Shown here in pieces: positions 1 to 7,296 of a DNA stretch of 55,027 nucleotides; within the stretch, counting starts at the first letter, position 1; the number at the start of each line of letters is the position of its first letter. Source of the stretch: DAOUET01 sp034430155 (GTDB taxonomy: Bacteria > Chloroflexota > Anaerolineae > Anaerolineales > UBA4823); contig DAOUET010000025.1 in NCBI GenBank assembly GCA_034430155.1, positions 1 through 55,027 on the forward strand, in the 5' to 3' direction. A model generated the notes under the pieces. The model saw only the letters and a program-made list of their open reading frames with translations. It was not told the DNA's origin and made no database searches. The position numbers and the translations under genes are program-made.

Positions 1-145
1 AAAGCAATTATGGTGAAGAGAAATCCGCGTTTGAAATTTTTCATAATTCACAACCGTTCAAATAATGGACCAGAGGGAGGCTTGAAGTTTATCATACTGT
101 AAGAAATTTTTAAGATTTGAGAATAGAAATTTTAAGGTGGGGATA

Positions 146-174
146 TTGACTTATATCAGGAAATTAGGTATAGT
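146..174 (+). promoter_or_regulatory. Sigma-70-type promoter of the structured RNA
   Basis: A -35 box TTGACT (146-151) and a -10 box TATAGT (169-174) are separated by exactly 17 bases, so transcription should start near 181. No ribosome binding site with a sensible reading frame follows. Instead the transcript would run through a strongly folded segment to the terminator at 570-613. Bases 1-145 upstream are A/T-rich and show no gene I can support. Confidence 0.7.
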
Positions 175-180
175 CTAAGA

Positions 181-613
181 GCCTTTAGGAAGCTTGTTTG
201 TAAAAATATGCTTCGGAGAGGTGAGGGAGCCCCAAGGAATTGGAAAGCTACCTCGTCAGGTGAAGGTGATGTCCGAATTTTGGTACAGCTTCCGGAGAGA
301 AATCCCGGAGGGAGACCCACCTAAGGGTTACCAGGAGCGGATGTGACCGACAGATCTCAAGGTTATGAAGCTTTCGAAGTGAGTTGTTTGAAAGGATCTC
401 GACCCCGGCAGTTTTCAGACAACTAGTCAAGAAAGTGGAGCTGAGAGAGGATCCTAAGGGACGCACTGAGGTTGGTTATTAATGCTGCGAAAGCAGTAGG
501 ACATAACCAAGTGCTTGCCAAGGGTTGACGGGAAATGCTGGATGGTTAGTTGGGGCCCCTGTTTTTAATAAGAACCAAGCTCCCAGAAGTATGAATCGGA
601 GCTTGGTTCTTTT
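181..613 (+). ncRNA. Large structured non-coding RNA, family not recognised
   Basis: A promoter and an intrinsic terminator frame about 430 nt with no credible plus-strand reading frame. Several helices can be drawn by eye. GGAGCCCCAA (226-235) pairs with 550-559 (9 of 10), closing the whole molecule. A 7-bp stem joins 289-295 and 305-311. Nine pairs with one G-U join 382-390 and 416-424. Eight pairs join 472-479 and 503-510, capped by an inner GAAA-tetraloop stem (483-488/493-498). AGGTG (264-268) can pair with CACCT (318-322). Hallmarks of RNase P RNA (GAGGAAAGTCC, ACAGAA), tmRNA, SRP RNA and group II intron domain V are not present. It is convergent with the purine-salvage operon. The promoter/terminator framing is seen directly; the function is unknown. 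It could be a divergent member of a known large RNA class that I cannot identify by eye. Confidence 0.65.
570..613 (+). terminator. Intrinsic terminator of the structured RNA
   Basis: A perfect 14-bp inverted repeat (570-583 with 598-611) encloses a 14-base loop, and the 3' arm ends in TTCTTTT. It lies between the RNA and the convergent hpt gene, so it may stop transcription from both sides. Confidence 0.85.
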
Positions 614-673
614 CAATACATCAAGGATGGGAAAAGTAAGGAAACAGGTAAGAATATTTGTTAGCAGTTTTGT

Positions 674-1252
674 TTATTTTCCTGATTGGAAAATTTCGGG
701 TTTCAATAAGGCTACAAATGGTAAGTTGCGATAGTGTTCGCGATAATCAAGACCGTAACCGACCACAAACCGGTCTGGTAAATCAAATCCCTTATATTTC
801 AGCGGAATGTCAATCAGACGATGTTTTGACTTATTGAAGAGCACACAAACTTCCAGACTGGCAGGGTGTTGACTTCTCAAAGTGTGTAATAAATAATTCA
901 AGGTCAATCCGGTATCGACCACATCTTCAACGAACAAGACTTCTCGACCTGAAATAGGTATTTCTAAATCTTTTATCAAACGTACAACCCCTCTGGCGCG
1001 TGTCTCGGACGAGTAGCTGGTGACGGCCATGAAATCGACCTCCAGAGGAATTGAGATAGCTCGCAACAGATCCGCCATGAAGATAAGTACACCCTTCAGT
1101 ACACCAACCAATATTGGGGTTTTTCCGGCATAATCTTGAGATATGGCATTTCCTAACTCAATGACGCGCTTTTCGATTTGCTCAGTCGATATCAAGATCT
1201 CGCTAAGATCGCTCGCCAACCTTCGGTATCTATCGGTTGGATCGGTACTCAC
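674..1252 (-). CDS. hpt: Hypoxanthine phosphoribosyltransferase
   Basis: This is a 192-residue purine-salvage enzyme that transfers the phosphoribosyl group of PRPP to hypoxanthine or guanine, giving IMP or GMP, in the cytosol. The PRPP-binding loop is visible as VLFVEDVVDTGLTL near residues 104-117, preceded by the LVGVLKG segment typical of bacterial HPRTs. The C-terminal DRFVVGYGLDYREHYRNLP matches the usual end of the family, and the length is normal. The ATG overlaps the stop of the upstream gene by four bases (ATGA), so translation is probably coupled within a three-gene minus-strand operon that starts at the cytidylate-kinase-like gene. The call is secure for the family; hypoxanthine versus guanine preference cannot be read from the sequence. 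Confidence 0.95.
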   Translation of the reverse strand: MSTDPTDRYRRLASDLSEILISTEQIEKRVIELGNAISQDYAGKTPILVGVLKGVLIFMADLLRAISIPLEVDFMAVTSYSSETRARGVVRLIKDLEIPISGREVLFVEDVVDTGLTLNYLLHTLRSQHPASLEVCVLFNKSKHRLIDIPLKYKGFDLPDRFVVGYGLDYREHYRNLPFVALLKPEIFQSGK

Positions 1253-1671
1253 GGTTCTCTCTCTTGAGCTTGTGTGCCAGTTAATTGTTGTGCTTCTTGG
1301 TCCAGTCCGTATTTGACCATCAGGTTATGGAGATCGCGCCTTTTGAACAGCTTAATATGCACCTGGGGGTAAAGTTCATTCATCCGCCGAATTTTGCGGT
1401 TCTTGCGTGTAGTCAGTTGTGGGCGTAAGGTCGTCAATTCGATATAGAGATCCTGGTTGGGTAGGTAAAAATCTGGAGCGAAGGCCTCGATAACGTTTCC
1501 CTGCTCGTCCCATTCCAAAGGAAATGTCCTGGGTTCATATTCCCACTCAATGCCGTAATATTCCAATATACGGGCGAATGTTTCTTCGGATGGGTGGGCA
1601 AACTTGGAATGGGGGTGAGTTTCTTCTTTAAAGAGTTTTTTCAATGTCGTTTTGGGGATATTTTGAGGCAT
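1249..1671 (-). CDS. Small PD-(D/E)XK-like nuclease-fold protein, function unknown
   Basis: This is a 140-residue soluble protein. After a basic start comes a conserved-looking segment SEETFARILEYYGIEWEYE, then FAPDFYLP and YIELTT. This order (Glu on a helix, Asp before a strand, then E-x-T) resembles the core of PD-(D/E)XK nucleases such as very-short-patch or DUF559-type proteins. The usual lysine after the second acidic residue is replaced by Thr, so activity is uncertain. The ATG at 1671 lies 44 bases inside the upstream gene; an in-frame TTG at 1644-1642 would shorten the overlap. Its stop overlaps the hpt start, which points to co-translation. The fold is an inference from motif order only, and the role beside nucleotide genes is not known to me. 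Confidence 0.75.
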   Translation of the reverse strand: MPQNIPKTTLKKLFKEETHPHSKFAHPSEETFARILEYYGIEWEYEPRTFPLEWDEQGNVIEAFAPDFYLPNQDLYIELTTLRPQLTTRKNRKIRRMNELYPQVHIKLFKRRDLHNLMVKYGLDQEAQQLTGTQAQEREP

Positions 1672-2263
1672 TTTGGATCTGGTTGGTCCCTTGAAAGCAT
1701 TGGCTTAGAGCTTGGCAAACCAGACAGGCGGCATTGGTTGGTTCTAAGCGGGATGTATTGATAATGAGATCATAAAGGGCAGGGTCATCCCAACGAGCAT
1801 GATAATAGCGCCTCAGATAATTCCGGCGAGTACGATCGCTGGCTTCAATTTGGGCTTGTGCTGCAACGAAGGAAATATTGTTTGAACGGGCGATCCTTTC
1901 AGCCCGCAACGAGGCTGGTGCGATAACCTTGATGTGCAGGACGTTGGGAAATCCCCTCAAAATCACCTGTCCCGCTCTACCGATAATCACTGCATCTCCT
2001 ACAGCGGCATATTCTTCCATTACTTCCTGGATAGCCTGGTGGTAAGCGAGGCGCGCTTTAGCAGATGGTCGGATTCCGAATAAATTCAGATCATCAATTG
2101 TCGCCAATGCGACTTCAGGCACACTGGCTCTTCTTGCTGCCTGGTTGATGACCTCTCTGGAGACTACCTCGTATTTCAGGCGTTCCGCTATTGCAGAGGC
2201 AACCTCATCACCCAGGCTGCCAAGCTGGCGGGAAATAGTGATTAGTGGCATGGGAGTCATCAA
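1628..2263 (-). CDS. Cytidylate kinase-like family protein
   Basis: This is a 211-residue P-loop-related protein of the cytidylate-kinase-like group found in many anaerobes. It starts with MPLITISRQLGSLGDEVA, which takes the position of the nucleotide-binding loop. Later come VIIGRAGQVIL, the helix ASLRAERIA, and the Lid-like SDRTRRNYLRRYY followed by LYDLIINTSRL, all in the family's usual order. It probably phosphorylates a nucleoside monophosphate or related compound, but the family is poorly characterised and true CMP kinase activity should not be assumed. Two Met codons near the start (2263 and 2251) are both usable. It is the first gene of the operon with the nuclease-like gene and hpt, driven by a promoter at 2295-2323. 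Confidence 0.85.
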   Translation of the reverse strand: MMTPMPLITISRQLGSLGDEVASAIAERLKYEVVSREVINQAARRASVPEVALATIDDLNLFGIRPSAKARLAYHQAIQEVMEEYAAVGDAVIIGRAGQVILRGFPNVLHIKVIAPASLRAERIARSNNISFVAAQAQIEASDRTRRNYLRRYYHARWDDPALYDLIINTSRLEPTNAACLVCQALSQCFQGTNQIQNASKYPQNDIEKTL

Positions 2264-2294
2264 TTCTTGGGATAGATAACCAAGCTATAGAAAA

Positions 2295-2323
2295 ATTATA
2301 GCATAGTGGTTACCATCTGGTAA
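2295..2323 (-). promoter_or_regulatory. Promoter of the cytidylate-kinase-like/hpt operon
   Basis: Read on the minus strand, TTACCA (2323-2318) and a perfect TATAAT (2300-2295) are separated by 17 bases. Transcription would start near 2288, leaving a leader of about 25 bases before the ATG at 2263. Confidence 0.6.
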
Positions 2324-2357
2324 TACATAGGAAATCAATTAAACAGATACCATGGTA
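2310..2357. promoter_or_regulatory. Pair of related palindromes, possible operator
   Basis: TTACCA-TC-TGGTAA (2310-2323) is a perfect palindrome covering the -35 box of the minus-strand promoter. A second palindrome, TACCATGGTA (2348-2357), shares the TACCA/TGGTA half-sites without the 2-base gap. They lie between the kinase/hpt operon and the decayed metal transporter. A shared regulator is possible, but no regulator gene sits next to them. Confidence 0.35.
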
Positions 2358-2462
2358 AAGTCTGATTCGAGGTCGTCAAAACTGACTCTTCGTTATATCA
2401 TGAGGTTAGGCAGGTAACTTTAAGATAAACAATCGGCTTTGTTTCGTTGCGAGGATGTCAAA

Positions 2463-3158
2463 ATGAAAGTAAACGGTCAGGAGCATGATCTCATTCTCTA
2501 TACGGAGAATTTAGCCAGAGTGGTAAACCATAAATGCACGGTTGATAACATCTCCATCCAGGTGCATCAATGTGATGTCCTGGCTATTATCGGTCCCAGC
2601 GGAGCTGGTAAATCTTCATTTCTACGCATGATCAACCGGCTCGATGAGTCTTCGGGTGGAACGGTCTATCTGGAAGGTCGGGATTCTCGTGAGATACCAC
2701 CGCAGGAACTTCAGCGGAGGCTGGGCATGGTCATGCAGATGCGATATCTATTCCCCGGTACGATCTCGGATAACATTCGCTTTGGTCCACAACAGCGAGG
2801 AGAATTAGTCTCCCAAGATGATATAGAGAGCTTGCTAAGCCAAGTTGGTCTTGCAGGTTATTCTGATCAGGGCGTAAACCACCTTTCCGGGGGAGAAGCG
2901 CAACGGGTATCGCTAGCGCGCACAATGGCGAATTCGCCACAAATACTGTTACTGGATGAACCTACCTCGTCTTTAGATGAGGCTTCACGCGATGAGGTAG
3001 AAAAATGAATCACAAAAATCATCTATTAGGAAAACTTAACTTGCTTGATAGTAACCCACGAAAAGTCTCAGGCAAGGCGCATGGCAAAACATGCCATGAT
3101 TTAAGAAACCGGACAATTGGTGGAAATCGGTAAAGTAGAGGGGGTATTATGTGCTTAA
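2463..3158 (+). pseudogene. Decayed FetA-type ABC transporter ATPase
   Basis: The readable frame gives an ABC ATPase with Walker A GPSGAGKSS, signature LSGGEAQRVS and Walker B ILLLDEPTSSLD, then a TGA at 3006-3008 after DEVEK. The same frame continues with recognisable family sequence: after TAG (3027) it reads ENLTCLIVTHEKSQARRMAKH with the H-loop histidine, and after TAA (3102) it reads ETGQLVEIGKVEGV, ending at 3156-3158. Three different stop codons interrupt one otherwise intact frame, so the product would lack the switch histidine. ATG 2463 is the likely original start; an in-frame TTG lies at 2439. The order ATPase then UPF0014-like permease, with an 8-base overlap, matches the fetAB (ybbL-ybbM) iron/metal exporter. 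The family call is by resemblance; inactivation is seen directly. Confidence 0.85.
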
Positions 3159-3946
3159 CCTATTTTTCGCTAATCAACCTTATTTAGGTATCGCTCAAGC
3201 GGTAATCGCAGCTCTTCTGGCTCTAGTAGTAATGTGGGTTGCTCGCTGGCGAGAAATCCATTTAGAAAAGGATATTATTACAGCTCTATAAGGGGGGTTG
3301 TGCAAATTGTTGCAGTCGGTTCGATTTTAGGTCTGCTTCTCCAGGGACCTGACTGGACGAGGGTTTTATACTAGTTGGAATGGTGGTTGCGGAGGGTATG
3401 ATTGCAGCATGGCGCGCTCAGGGTATCAAGGGTGTTTTTAAGGTCTCCTTATACGGGATAACCGTTGGATCTGGATTGGTGATTGCATTGATGACCTAGT
3501 TAGGAGTGATTGACAAAGCGATAACTTTGCTGATTCCAGTCGGAAGTCTGATCATAGCGAATGCCATGAATTCAAATGGGCTGGCGTTAGATCGCTTCCA
3601 GGCTGAGGTACAATCACATGAAGGACAAATAGAAGTTTACCGGGTATTAGGGGCGGATCCCAAGAAAGTTGTGACGCCCTACACGAGATCTGCGGTGCAA
3701 GCCAGCTTGATCCCCAGGATCGATTCGATACGCTCACTGGGGATCGTCTGGATACCTGGGCTGATGGCAGGGATGGTTCTGGCTGGCGCTGACCCAGTCT
3801 ATGCTGCCGTTTACCAGTTCGTAGTCATTGCAGTGATATTGGCTTCTTCCGGTTTGACTTCGATGATTAGTTCCTTACTTATCCGCACTTACGCTTTCTC
3901 CCCCGCGGACCAGTTGATTTTAAGACTAGAAATCGGAGAAAATTGA
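3151..3946 (+). pseudogene. Decayed FetB/UPF0014-type ABC permease
   Basis: GTG 3151 opens LNLFFANQPYLGIAQAVIAA, a first membrane segment, and the frame hits TAA at 3289. Shifting frame recovers RGVVQIVAVGSILGLLLQGPDW, and a second shift near 3367 recovers LVGMVVAEGMIAAWRAQGI, up to an in-frame TAG at 3497-3499 (expected Trp). The remainder from 3506 reads through IANAMNSNGLALDRF and a GMMxGxxLAG-like segment (GLMAGMVLAGADP), typical of UPF0014 permeases. The total of 796 bases plus two missing bases gives 265 codons, close to the usual family length of roughly 260, which supports two single-base deletions plus one nonsense change. The partner ATPase is also broken, so the transporter is almost certainly dead. 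Sequencing error could explain the deletions but not easily the stops. Confidence 0.85.
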
Positions 3947-4048
3947 GATACATCCTTAGCGATAGAGGTTATGGTTTGCAATTGTTTAGGCATCAAAAAG
4001 GCGAGAGCGATGGGCGTAATTTCGGAGGTGATTTCTTTCAAGTGACTA

Positions 4049-4077
4049 TTGACGAAGATCCCTAAGAAGGCTAAAAT
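4049..4077 (+). promoter_or_regulatory. Promoter for the repeat-protein gene
   Basis: TTGACG (4049-4054) and TAAAAT (4072-4077) are 17 bases apart. The predicted start near 4084 leaves a leader of about 105 bases that contains an intrinsic-terminator hairpin before the ATG at 4189. Confidence 0.6.
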
Positions 4078-4125
4078 GTTAGACAGTTGGTTGACTTCCC
4101 ATTTGGGAGGTTAGCGAGTTAGCTC

Positions 4126-4165
4126 ACGTCGTAAAGACGTCTCCCGGCGGAGACGGCCTTTTTTT
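4126..4165 (+). terminator. Leader terminator with an overlapping alternative hairpin
   Basis: CGTCTC (4138-4143) pairs with GAGACG (4150-4155), followed by GCC and seven T's (4159-4165): a standard intrinsic terminator. An upstream hairpin ACGTC (4126-4130)/GACGT (4136-4140) uses the first bases of the same 5' arm, so the two structures exclude each other as in an attenuator. It lies between the promoter at 4049-4077 and the gene at 4189. It could instead simply end a short transcript. Confidence 0.65.
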
Positions 4166-4188
4166 GCCTGCTGATCAGGAGGAGTTGC

Positions 4189-4731
4189 ATGGCTGAGGAA
4201 CAAGAACAAAAGAACACTCCCGAATTCAAGGAAGTTGAAGCGGATGTCATAAACTTTTCTCAATCTTCGGTAAACGATGTGAACGCAGAATTGGTGCGCA
4301 TGAGCTTGAGCTTGGCAGAGAATATCTCAGCTACTGAGGTAAGTTTGCAACAGGGGGCTGTCAGCAGGGTGGAAGCGGATCAGATGACGTTATATCAAGG
4401 CGCTGCTGGACTAGTCGAAGCAACCAATATCAATCTTTCGCAAGCAGGGGCGTGTTTTGTGCGTAGCGAGGATGCCGTAATTACAAATAGTGGCGCGGGT
4501 GTATTGATCAGTGAATCGGCAACCCTCCAAGATTCGCAGGTAGGAGTAATCGCTACCCGCCAGTTAAAAGGCGAATCCATTCACACGGTTATATTACTCG
4601 CAGGTCAAGTCGATGCACCCGTGGAAACGTTCCTCGATACCCCACGTGCTTTGCTGGCAGGTTTGGCCAGCGGGGTGGCAGTGGGACTAGTTTTTCTATT
4701 AGGCAATTTATTGACGAAAAGGAGGAAATAA
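4189..4731 (+). CDS. Membrane-anchored protein of 15-residue repeats
   Basis: This is a 180-residue protein of unknown function with a strong Shine-Dalgarno (AGGAGGAG) before the ATG. From about residue 21 to 125 it is built of seven consecutive 15-residue units; the clearest are VSLQQGAVSRVEADQ, MTLYQGAAGLVEATN and INLSQAGACFVRSED. Hydrophobic residues recur in register with small residues and Gln-Gly turns, which suggests a short parallel beta-solenoid. Residues about 153-175 form a single hydrophobic helix ending in KRRK, so the protein is probably anchored by its C-terminus with the solenoid in the cytoplasm. No signal peptide is present. It is preceded by an attenuator-like leader and followed by the L25 gene on the same strand. 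I cannot assign a biochemical role. Confidence 0.85.
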   Translation: MAEEQEQKNTPEFKEVEADVINFSQSSVNDVNAELVRMSLSLAENISATEVSLQQGAVSRVEADQMTLYQGAAGLVEATNINLSQAGACFVRSEDAVITNSGAGVLISESATLQDSQVGVIATRQLKGESIHTVILLAGQVDAPVETFLDTPRALLAGLASGVAVGLVFLLGNLLTKRRK

Positions 4732-4890
4732 CTGAGAGACAGCTAAGCCTGAGAAAATAGGTTGATATAAGTTATATTTCAATGTTTGTTACACCGGTAT
4801 TACCCGGGATTTTATTAGAGAGCGAAGGTAATCCAGGTATTTTAGGTTTTATTCCAAGACTGGGTAAGAGGCGCTCTAAGGAAGGAACTG

Positions 4891-5556
4891 ATGGAAGAAA
4901 TTGTTATCAATGCAAACCGACGAGAGATTGTTGGAAAACGAACCAAAGTATTACGTAGAGAAGGAATACTCCCTGCGGTAATGTACGGTCGCCATATTGA
5001 AACTCAACCTCTATCGTTGGACCATAACGAAACTAGCCGTATTCTGGAAGGCTTATCACCTTCAGCTTTGATCGTCCTTCAGGTGGATGGTGAACAACAT
5101 TATGTTTTAGTGCGCGAGAAACAAAGGGATGTTATCAGAGGCAGCCTGTTGCATGTTGATTTTCAGGATGTACTCTTGACCGAAAAGGCTCGATCTAATG
5201 TTACTATCCACTTAACCGGCATATCACCCGCGGTTCGAGACCTGGGTGGAATCTTGGTTCAAAATCTTGAGCAACTCGATGTTGAGGCGTTACCTCGTGA
5301 TCTGCCCGAGTATATCGATGTTGATATTTCCGCTCTCCAGGAAATCGGTGATGCCGTTTATGTACGAGAATTGCATCTGCTCGGGGAAGTAGACATCCTG
5401 GCAGAGCTAGATGACCTTATTGTGGTGGTAACGCTGCCTGCCGCGGAAGCTGAAGTCGAAGAAGAGGAAGAAGCTGAAGAAGAAATCCTCGAGGGTGCGG
5501 AACCAGAGGTTATTGAGCGTGGAAAACGCGAGGAGGAAGAAGCTGAAGGGGATTGA
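4891..5556 (+). CDS. rplY: Ribosomal protein L25 (general stress protein Ctc type)
   Basis: This is a 221-residue protein of the long, two-domain L25/TL5/Ctc form that binds 5S rRNA in the 50S subunit. The N-terminal 5S-binding domain begins INANRREIVGKRTKVLRREG and includes LPAVMYGRH, a near-signature for the family. The C-terminal beta domain (LLTEKARSNVTIHLTG, VEALPRDLPEYIDVDIS) is complete. The last 35 residues or so are a Glu-rich tail, common in this form. AAGGAAGGAA precedes the ATG. A terminator lies about 80 bases downstream. There is nothing odd about it apart from standing alone rather than with pth. Confidence 0.95.
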   Translation: MEEIVINANRREIVGKRTKVLRREGILPAVMYGRHIETQPLSLDHNETSRILEGLSPSALIVLQVDGEQHYVLVREKQRDVIRGSLLHVDFQDVLLTEKARSNVTIHLTGISPAVRDLGGILVQNLEQLDVEALPRDLPEYIDVDISALQEIGDAVYVRELHLLGEVDILAELDDLIVVVTLPAAEAEVEEEEEAEEEILEGAEPEVIERGKREEEEAEGD

Positions 5557-5636
5557 TCTTCCTCTTATCGCCAAGTTGTTTACCGAAAATAAGGTATACC
5601 TAAAAACTTCAAATCCAATTTGATGACCCTAAAAAT

Positions 5637-5667
5637 ACAGCGTCCTGAATTTTACATCGGGACGCTG
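5637..5667. terminator. Bidirectional terminator between rplY and the NUDIX gene
   Basis: ACAGCGTCC (5637-5645) pairs perfectly with GGACGCTGT (5659-5667). The 3' side continues TATTGTCTTAT and the minus-strand side has a T-rich run (from AAAAAT), so it can serve both convergent genes. Confidence 0.7.
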
Positions 5668-5708
5668 TTATTGTCTTATAAGCCACCTACTCGGCTTTAT
5701 TGAAATTT

Positions 5709-6329
5709 TCATGCTCCAACCAATCCGAGGGTTATCAGGAAATTTAAGGTAATTTGAGCGCTCACTCCCCAAAGTAATTCGTTCTTATAGCGTTCAAAAT
5801 AAACCACGGGAAAGGGCGTATGGTGTGGCGGCATGGTGCGGTATTGGATTTCATGGTTTGAGGGATCTGCAAGCCATTCTAATGGGATCGTGAACACCTT
5901 CCTGACTTCCTCATAGGCCAGTTGAAATTTATATGGCCACGGTATTACACCAACGACCGGTGTGACTAGATAATTCGTTATTGTGATCAGGTTATAGAGC
6001 TTTCCTAGTATGCGCAAATGCTGAGGATTTAATGCGATCTCTTCAAAGGCTTCGCGCTTGGCGGTTTCTTCGGGAGTAGCATCTTCAGGTTCAGTACGAC
6101 CTCCTGGGAATGAAACCTGACCGCTATGTTCGGCTAGGGTGTCAGTCCTCAGTGTAAAAAGCAGGTGCCAGGCATTGTTCTTTCGTAATATTGGGATCAA
6201 AACGGCTGCTGGACGAGGCGATTCTCCAAGCAGTTCGGATGGATATAATACTTCTACCGGTCGATCTTGAACCTCAGCTAGATAATGCGATATTTCCTGT
6301 TCCGTAAAGTCTTTTATCTTAGAAGACAT
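5709..6329 (-). CDS. NUDIX hydrolase, CoA pyrophosphatase type
   Basis: This 206-residue cytosolic hydrolase probably splits CoA or a related nucleoside diphosphate compound. HSGQVSFPGGRTEPED followed by TAKREAFEEIAL gives the NUDIX helix with its metal-binding glutamates, and the LRTDTLAEHSGQVSFPGG run is the mark of the CoA-specific subgroup (UPF0035). The C-terminal hydrophobic stretch and length match NudL-like proteins. The start ATG at 6329 precedes the conserved region by a normal distance. The trmI gene lies upstream on the same strand 49 bases away, so co-transcription is likely. The substrate is inferred from the subgroup motif only. Confidence 0.88.
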   Translation of the reverse strand: MSSKIKDFTEQEISHYLAEVQDRPVEVLYPSELLGESPRPAAVLIPILRKNNAWHLLFTLRTDTLAEHSGQVSFPGGRTEPEDATPEETAKREAFEEIALNPQHLRILGKLYNLITITNYLVTPVVGVIPWPYKFQLAYEEVRKVFTIPLEWLADPSNHEIQYRTMPPHHTPFPVVYFERYKNELLWGVSAQITLNFLITLGLVGA

Positions 6330-6378
6330 AGAGAGGCCGGCGAAGTTGTTATTTAAAGTTATCCTGGCAATACTTTTA

Positions 6379-7248
6379 TCAGGTTATCATTGTCTGCTTG
6401 TTATTGGATTTATTATTGTCGATTTCGTTACAATCTGTAACTTTAAGATTGCCCTCTTCGGTTGGTAGGATGGAACGGGCAAAAACCAGGTAACCTGTAT
6501 GAGCAATCATCCGGTCTGTGGGGCGAAGCCTGTCTGGGACAATTTTATAATACCTGAGAAGGATTTCGCAGACTTCGAGGAAAGCAAAGGCATGTCGTGT
6601 AAGCGCGTTGAGCAATCGAGATAGCTGGTTGACGGTAGGAAGAATACAACCAAAGAACCCGCCAGGCTTGAGTGCAGCCGAAACTTGAGTCAGATAATCT
6701 TCAGGGTTTGGTACATCCAAGAAGAGTGCATCGATGCCAATCTCATCGAATCCCGTGGCAATATCCCGCAGTTTAAATATCACCCGATCATCGAGGCCAA
6801 GCTCGCCAAGATTTTCCTTGGCTAATGCTTGCATTTCAGGTCGTACTTCATAGGAGATCACTTTGCCTTGAGACCCAACCGCAAAGGCCAGGGCGGTAGT
6901 GAGCGCTCCCGAACCTGTGCCAGCTTCCAATACGTTTTGGCCAGGCCCAATTCCCATCCTCACCAGCAAGTAGCCGATGTCCTTTGGGTACATAATCTGT
7001 GTGTTTCGCTTAATTTCAAGCAGTAAATCACCCAGGGAGGGTTGTAACAAGAAAAATGGTTTGCCCAAGTGACTGAAAACCCGGCTACCCCAGGGCTTAC
7101 CAATAAGATCATCATGCTGAAGGATGCCTCTGTGTGTTTGAAGTTGTTTTCCCGATATCAGACGAATGATGAAATTCTTGTGCCCTAACCCTGCCAGTTG
7201 AGCTAAATCTCCTGGTTGAGCATAATTATTGCCCGGAATTAATTCCAT
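6379..7248 (-). CDS. trmI: tRNA (adenine-N1)-methyltransferase, TrmI family
   Basis: This 289-residue SAM-dependent enzyme methylates A58 in the T-loop of tRNAs as a homotetramer. An N-terminal beta barrel (MELIPGNNYAQPGDLAQL) is followed by the Rossmann domain. SAM motif I is VLEAGTGSGALTTALA near residues 105-120, then VISYEVRPEM, and the catalytic-side segment is DALFLDVPNPEDYL with the conserved D-x-P. The C-terminus after FARSILPTEE is a polar tail of low complexity (NEIDNNKSNNK), not needed by the family. Length and domain order are normal. It sits upstream of the NUDIX gene and downstream of the S9 peptidase gene, all on the minus strand. Confidence 0.93.
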   Translation of the reverse strand: MELIPGNNYAQPGDLAQLAGLGHKNFIIRLISGKQLQTHRGILQHDDLIGKPWGSRVFSHLGKPFFLLQPSLGDLLLEIKRNTQIMYPKDIGYLLVRMGIGPGQNVLEAGTGSGALTTALAFAVGSQGKVISYEVRPEMQALAKENLGELGLDDRVIFKLRDIATGFDEIGIDALFLDVPNPEDYLTQVSAALKPGGFFGCILPTVNQLSRLLNALTRHAFAFLEVCEILLRYYKIVPDRLRPTDRMIAHTGYLVFARSILPTEEGNLKVTDCNEIDNNKSNNKQTMIT

Positions 7249-7296
7249 ACTTTACTCTTATTTATTGAAAAGGCATGAGGTTGCAGATGTCATCGC

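Noticed and set aside
248..466. Open frame of 72 codons on the minus strand
   Set aside because: It lies wholly within the structured RNA, has no ribosome binding site and a composition unlike real genes here.
181..613. RNase P RNA or tmRNA
   Set aside because: The nearly invariant GAGGAAAGTCC and ACAGAA segments of RNase P RNA and the TTCGA-type acceptor end of tmRNA are not found.
2463..3946. Stop-codon recoding as explanation of the internal stops
   Set aside because: All three stop codons occur inside the frames, and all three also end normal genes in the window. The permease in addition needs two frameshifts.
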